From Acidimicrobiia bacterium UBA4744 (lineage in GTDB: Bacteria; Actinomycetota; Acidimicrobiia; Spongiisociales; UBA4744), in contig DHIO01000022.1 in the NCBI GenBank assembly GCA_002403855.1, positions 104,444 to 128,378 on the forward strand: a stretch of 23,935 bases of DNA, in the 5' to 3' direction. Below the pieces are notes generated by a model, which was not told where the DNA came from, searched no databases, and saw only the letters and a list, made by a program, of their open reading frames with translations. The translations under genes were made by a program, and so were the position numbers. Positions 20,996 to 23,935 of this stretch are shown here, in pieces; the first letter of the stretch is position 1, and each line of letters starts with the position of its first letter.

Positions 20996-21472
20996 TCAAC
21001 CGGCGATGTCGGCGACCGTGGCCCCGGTCGTCTCGATCAGATCGTCGGGCTTCAACTCGAGTTGGAGACCCCGGCGACCGGCGCTGACGAAGATCGTGCT
21101 GTAGCTGCGGACGCCGGCGTCGATGATCATCGGGAGGCGCCGCCGCTGGCCGATCGGACTGATGCCACCCACCACGTACCCGGTCAACCGTTGGGCATCT
21201 TGCCCATCGGCCATGGCAGCCCGCTTGCCGCCGGCCGCCCGAGCGAGCTTCCTGAGGGACAGCCGACCCGCCACCGGAACGATCCCCACAATCGGGCGGC
21301 CGTCCACAAGGATTACCAGGGTCTTGAGAAGACGTTCAGGCGGCACCTCCAGAGCGGCAGCCACGGCTTCGCCGTAGGAAACCCCGGTCTCTCCCACCTC
21401 GTACTCGTGCACAACGAACTCAACCCCGGCCCGCTGCAGATACTCGATAGCCCGCGTGCCGCCCCTAGCCAT
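20996..21472 (-). CDS. YbaK/EbsC-family aminoacyl-tRNA deacylase
   Basis: The 158-residue product is a YbaK/ProX-type editing domain, which hydrolyses mis-charged Cys-tRNA(Pro) or related species. The family pattern is clear: AIEYLQRAGVEFVVHEYE, VPPERLLKTLVILVDGRPIV with the conserved Lys of LLKTL, GRLSLRKLARAAGGKRAAMA, and GYVVGGISPIGQRRRLPMII with the GGxSPxG loop. ATG 21472 has AGGATGG at a suitable distance; ATG 21481 is possible and would add three residues. It lies between the large lipoprotein gene and the MFS gene, all on the minus strand. Confidence 0.92.
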   Translation of the reverse strand: MARGGTRAIEYLQRAGVEFVVHEYEVGETGVSYGEAVAAALEVPPERLLKTLVILVDGRPIVGIVPVAGRLSLRKLARAAGGKRAAMADGQDAQRLTGYVVGGISPIGQRRRLPMIIDAGVRSYSTIFVSAGRRGLQLELKPDDLIETTGATVADIAG

Positions 21473-21568
21473 GCGAACCATCCTGACGGCTCGAACCGGG
21501 GAAGTTCATACCACCTGCTTGAAGCTCGCTGCTCGCCACTTGCTGCCGAAGACTGCTCCTGCGTGAGC

Positions 21569-23293
21569 CTATTGGTAGCTGATGTAATCCGGTAGCGGAT
21601 CCACCTCCAGCACCTGGGCGGGCGTGGGAGTCGGCGAGTCCTCGTCGTAGAAGTTCTTCCACCCCCACCACCAGCGATCGGCGTCGGCGGTTCCGGTGAG
21701 CGCATCGTACGTTTCGAATTTGCTGTGAATCGGACCCTGGCCGTCGACGTGGATCAGCACGGCCAGCTCGGGGGGTGTTTCGATCAGCTCCCGATTGGTG
21801 ATCATCGAGGATGTGAACTGATGGACGATGAGGAGTTTCTGCGGCAGGTGGTGCTCCCGCACCAGACCCGCCAGCCACTCGATCACCTGGTTCACCTCCC
21901 CGGCGTCCACGGATCCGATCTGCCGGAGGTGGACCTGGTTCGGTTTCAATCGCCACTCGGGATCGAGGGCCAAACCGACGTGCGGCATGAGCAACAGTTC
22001 TTCATATCGCTTGGCCTGGTCCAGGAATCCGGTGCGTCCCGGCTGCAGGTCCAGGGCTACGTACAGACCCTGGCGGGCCGCCACGTCGACCCACGGACGC
22101 AATTCGTCGACTGCCATTTCCCATGAGTAGTCACCGTCGGCAGTAGCCGAGGCCGAAGCCACGGTGGCAATGATCTCGAAGGCGGGCAGGACCTGGGTTC
22201 CGTCGGCGGCATAGGGAGCGGAAACCTCCCGGGCCCGCTCCGCCGCCTCCTCCGGTCCCTGCTCCCCCATCACTCCGAGAGCCGGATAGGTCGGGTTTCC
22301 GTACAGCGCCACGATGCGCCGGCCCGGAAAGAGCGTCAGACCGCCCCCGGGCAGCTCGTGGTCTTCCAATAGGGCGGCGACCTGCCAGTCGGCATCAGGC
22401 GTCATCTTCCCCAGCAGCACCACCCGCCCGGCTCCGGAAGCTCCGGGTAGTGCGTCGACCAGCGCCCGGTTGTTGCGCAGATCACGGCCGTCCACCAGCA
22501 GCACGGTTCCGCCGGCGGCCCGGGCGGCGACCGCGGAGACGAGGGCAAGTTCCGGCGAACAGGCATCCACCAGCCACAGGTCTCCCTGCGGGTCGGTGGC
22601 TTCCGCTCGAAGGCCGACGGCCTCGGCCACGCGGTCGTAGTCCACCTCACAGGCCTCTTTCGGACCCGAGGGAAGAACCCAGAAACTCCGGCCGGTGCTG
22701 ATGGGTTGCAGAATCCGGGCCACCTCCGTGACACCGCCGGCCCCCAACTCCACCCGGATGTCCATTTCCAGTGCTTCGTACGCCCAGCGCGCCACCTCCT
22801 CGAGGGGCCCGTTCACCGTCTCCAAAGCGACTCCGCCCGGCAGGTTCAGAGGCGGGAGCTCACCCAGCAAGGTCACCCGTCGGGGAGCGAGCCGCTCCAG
22901 TTCGGCCTCCAGCGATGCTCCGTCCCCCTCCTCGACCAGCAATAGCGGACCGCCCAGACCGGCCGCCAGTTGAGCACCGACCGCCACCAGGCCGAAATCC
23001 GTGGGAGTGGTGACCACCACCTCGTCGGCGCAGGGGAATGAGGCCTGCGAGACGGATAGCGAGGCTTGGCCCGGATCGAGCGCTTCGATCCGGCCCGGGT
23101 TCGCTTCACCAACGGTGAGCCGGGGGGTGCAATCCCGGCCGAGCGTGGCGGGGGTGGCGGTGAGCGGCACCGTCGTCTCGGACGACGAACCGACCGTAAC
23201 GGTGGTCTTCAGGTTCGCCTGCAGGGCGGCGCATCCGGCGGCCACCAACAAGAGGGCGACCAGCGCCGCCGGCCTGAGAGGGCTGTTCGACAC
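21569..23293 (-). CDS. Large secreted lipoprotein: cell-wall-binding-repeat-2-like front, barrel-like back
   Basis: From GTG 23293 the product has 574 residues. A lipoprotein signal peptide (VSNSPLRPAALVALLLVAAG then C21) is followed by a front part with repeated strand-helix units. In these, DEVVVTTPTDFGLVAVGAQL, GGPLLLVEEGDGASLEAELE, RRVTLLGELPPL and GTVLLVDGRD recall the cell wall binding repeat 2 (CWB2) pattern. The back part, from about GRRIVALYGNPTYPALGVMG, has VALDLQPGRTGF, LDPEWRL, KLLIVHQFTSSMI and LIHVDGQGPI, which looks like a TIM-barrel-type domain with conserved Asp and His. No enzyme class can be named. The frame also has a GTG at 23362, but only the later start puts the signal peptide at the N-terminus. 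It is divergent from the S9 peptidase gene. Confidence 0.85.
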   Translation of the reverse strand: MSNSPLRPAALVALLLVAAGCAALQANLKTTVTVGSSSETTVPLTATPATLGRDCTPRLTVGEANPGRIEALDPGQASLSVSQASFPCADEVVVTTPTDFGLVAVGAQLAAGLGGPLLLVEEGDGASLEAELERLAPRRVTLLGELPPLNLPGGVALETVNGPLEEVARWAYEALEMDIRVELGAGGVTEVARILQPISTGRSFWVLPSGPKEACEVDYDRVAEAVGLRAEATDPQGDLWLVDACSPELALVSAVAARAAGGTVLLVDGRDLRNNRALVDALPGASGAGRVVLLGKMTPDADWQVAALLEDHELPGGGLTLFPGRRIVALYGNPTYPALGVMGEQGPEEAAERAREVSAPYAADGTQVLPAFEIIATVASASATADGDYSWEMAVDELRPWVDVAARQGLYVALDLQPGRTGFLDQAKRYEELLLMPHVGLALDPEWRLKPNQVHLRQIGSVDAGEVNQVIEWLAGLVREHHLPQKLLIVHQFTSSMITNRELIETPPELAVLIHVDGQGPIHSKFETYDALTGTADADRWWWGWKNFYDEDSPTPTPAQVLEVDPLPDYISYQ

Positions 23294-23322
23294 CGGGAAA
23301 GGGTACCGGGACAAACCGTTCT

Positions 23323-23361
23323 TGCGTGAGTTTCCGGCGGTATGCGCAGGTTTCTCACGCA
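23323..23361. promoter_or_regulatory. Inverted repeat between divergent genes
   Basis: TGCGTGAG (23323-23330) and CTCACGCA (23354-23361) are perfect 8-base inverted arms separated by 23 bases. They lie in the 117-base region between the large lipoprotein gene (-) and the S9 peptidase gene (+). The spacing puts the arms on similar faces of the helix about three turns apart, as in a looping or paired operator. This is a candidate only. Confidence 0.35.
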
Positions 23362-23410
23362 CGAACGGGGGGGTGTCTAGCCTCAGTTACCTGCCCCGAA
23401 AGGACCGTCG

Positions 23411-23935
23411 ATGACCATCACCGCCCCTTATGGCTCCTGGACCTCGCCCATCACCCCCACCATGTTGACCCACACCGGGATCGAGCTGGGCGAGGTGACC
23501 GCCGATGGAGGCGACCTGTACTGGATTGAGTCCCGACCGACCGAAGCCGGGCGCAGCGTTATCGTGAGCCGCCGGGCCGACGGCACGACTGCAGATGTCT
23601 CGCCGCCCGGTTTCAACTCACGCACCCGGGCGCACGAATACGGCGGAGGAGCCTACGCAGTCCGCAACGGGATCGTCATCTCCTCCAGTTTCGAGGACCA
23701 GCGGGTCTACCGTCTCGACGGCACCGAACCACACCCGATCACCCCCGCCCCGAACCTGCCGGCCGGAGACCGATATGCGGACTACGAGTTTCACGGCGAC
23801 CTGGTCATCTGCGTCCGGGAACGCCACCTTCCCGACGCCGAAGCCGTCAACGAACTGGTTACGTTCCCGATCGACGGCTCGGCTCCGCCGCGAGCCATCG
23901 CCACCGGCCATGACTTCTTCTCCTCACCACGGGTG
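23411..23935 (+). CDS. S9-family peptidase (acylaminoacyl/prolyl-oligopeptidase type), 5' part
   Basis: The frame is open from ATG 23411 to the window edge (175 residues) with AAGGA eight bases upstream of the start. It begins MTITAPYGSWTSPITPTML and contains the beta-propeller strands of S9 peptidases: GGDLYWIESRPTEAGRSVIV, RTRAHEYGGGAYAV, GIVISSSFEDQRVYRLDG and GDRYADYEFHGDLVICVRER. RTRxHEYGGG is a marker of the dipeptidyl-aminopeptidase/acylaminoacyl-peptidase group. The alpha/beta-hydrolase domain with the Ser-Asp-His triad lies beyond the window. It should be a cytoplasmic peptidase, as there is no signal peptide. TAGCCT near 23378 could be its -10 box. Confidence 0.9.
   Translation, partial: MTITAPYGSWTSPITPTMLTHTGIELGEVTADGGDLYWIESRPTEAGRSVIVSRRADGTTADVSPPGFNSRTRAHEYGGGAYAVRNGIVISSSFEDQRVYRLDGTEPHPITPAPNLPAGDRYADYEFHGDLVICVRERHLPDAEAVNELVTFPIDGSAPPRAIATGHDFFSSPRV

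Overview
This is a GC-rich bacterial chromosome segment. It most resembles an uncultivated actinobacterium, probably of the Acidimicrobiia type. That assignment is inference: it rests on high GC with GTG starts, many lipoproteins with Thr-rich 'TTTT' linkers after the lipobox, several genes that look leaderless, and families common in actinobacteria (LppM-like lipoprotein, DUF4242-cyclase, MpaB/DUF2236, APH(6)-type kinase). I see no rRNA, tRNA, CRISPR array, insertion sequence, integrase or phage gene.

Layout. 1-1026: decayed TusA-DsrE sulfurtransferase sequence with three single-base frameshifts, running in frame into a response regulator that has lost the start of its receiver domain. 1013-2101: its intact histidine kinase partner. 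2230-2939: an ArsR-family regulator and YCII-like protein under a promoter with a perfect operator-like palindrome. 2989-3513: a small four-cysteine Fe-S protein. 3789-5330: a DUF1254/DUF1214 protein in lower-GC DNA. 5452-6062: a second chimera, the front of a SnoaL-like gene joined to the back of an aminoglycoside/hydroxyurea kinase gene. 6164-8807 (+): DegV, an AlkD-like DNA glycosylase, and a nickel-binding-domain/adenylate-cyclase fusion. 8902-10196: a small hypothetical protein (-) and an LppM-like lipoprotein (+) behind a structured leader.

10232-16955 is a long minus-strand run: an FG-GAP-like lipoprotein, a YgjV-like membrane protein with a GNAT-like tail, a multi-cluster ferredoxin with an N-terminal HTH region, a short-chain dehydrogenase, a Thr-rich lipoprotein, a gamma-glutamylcyclotransferase-like protein, an enoyl-CoA isomerase and a Fer4_19-CDGSH protein. 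17063-17494 (+) is a CBS-pair protein. 17571-23293 (-) holds a tiny lipoprotein coupled to an M15 D,D-carboxypeptidase, an MpaB-like oxygenase, an MFS transporter, a YbaK-type deacylase and a large two-domain lipoprotein. The window ends inside an S9 peptidase gene (+).

Most genes are housekeeping or envelope genes in short transcription units, and I see no defence or biosynthetic cluster. The most notable signals are the two gene-gene chimeras in the first 6 kb (deletion scars or assembly errors), the promoter palindromes at arsR, alkD and the cyclase, recurrent leaderless promoters, and a Shine-Dalgarno-sequestering leader before the LppM-like gene.
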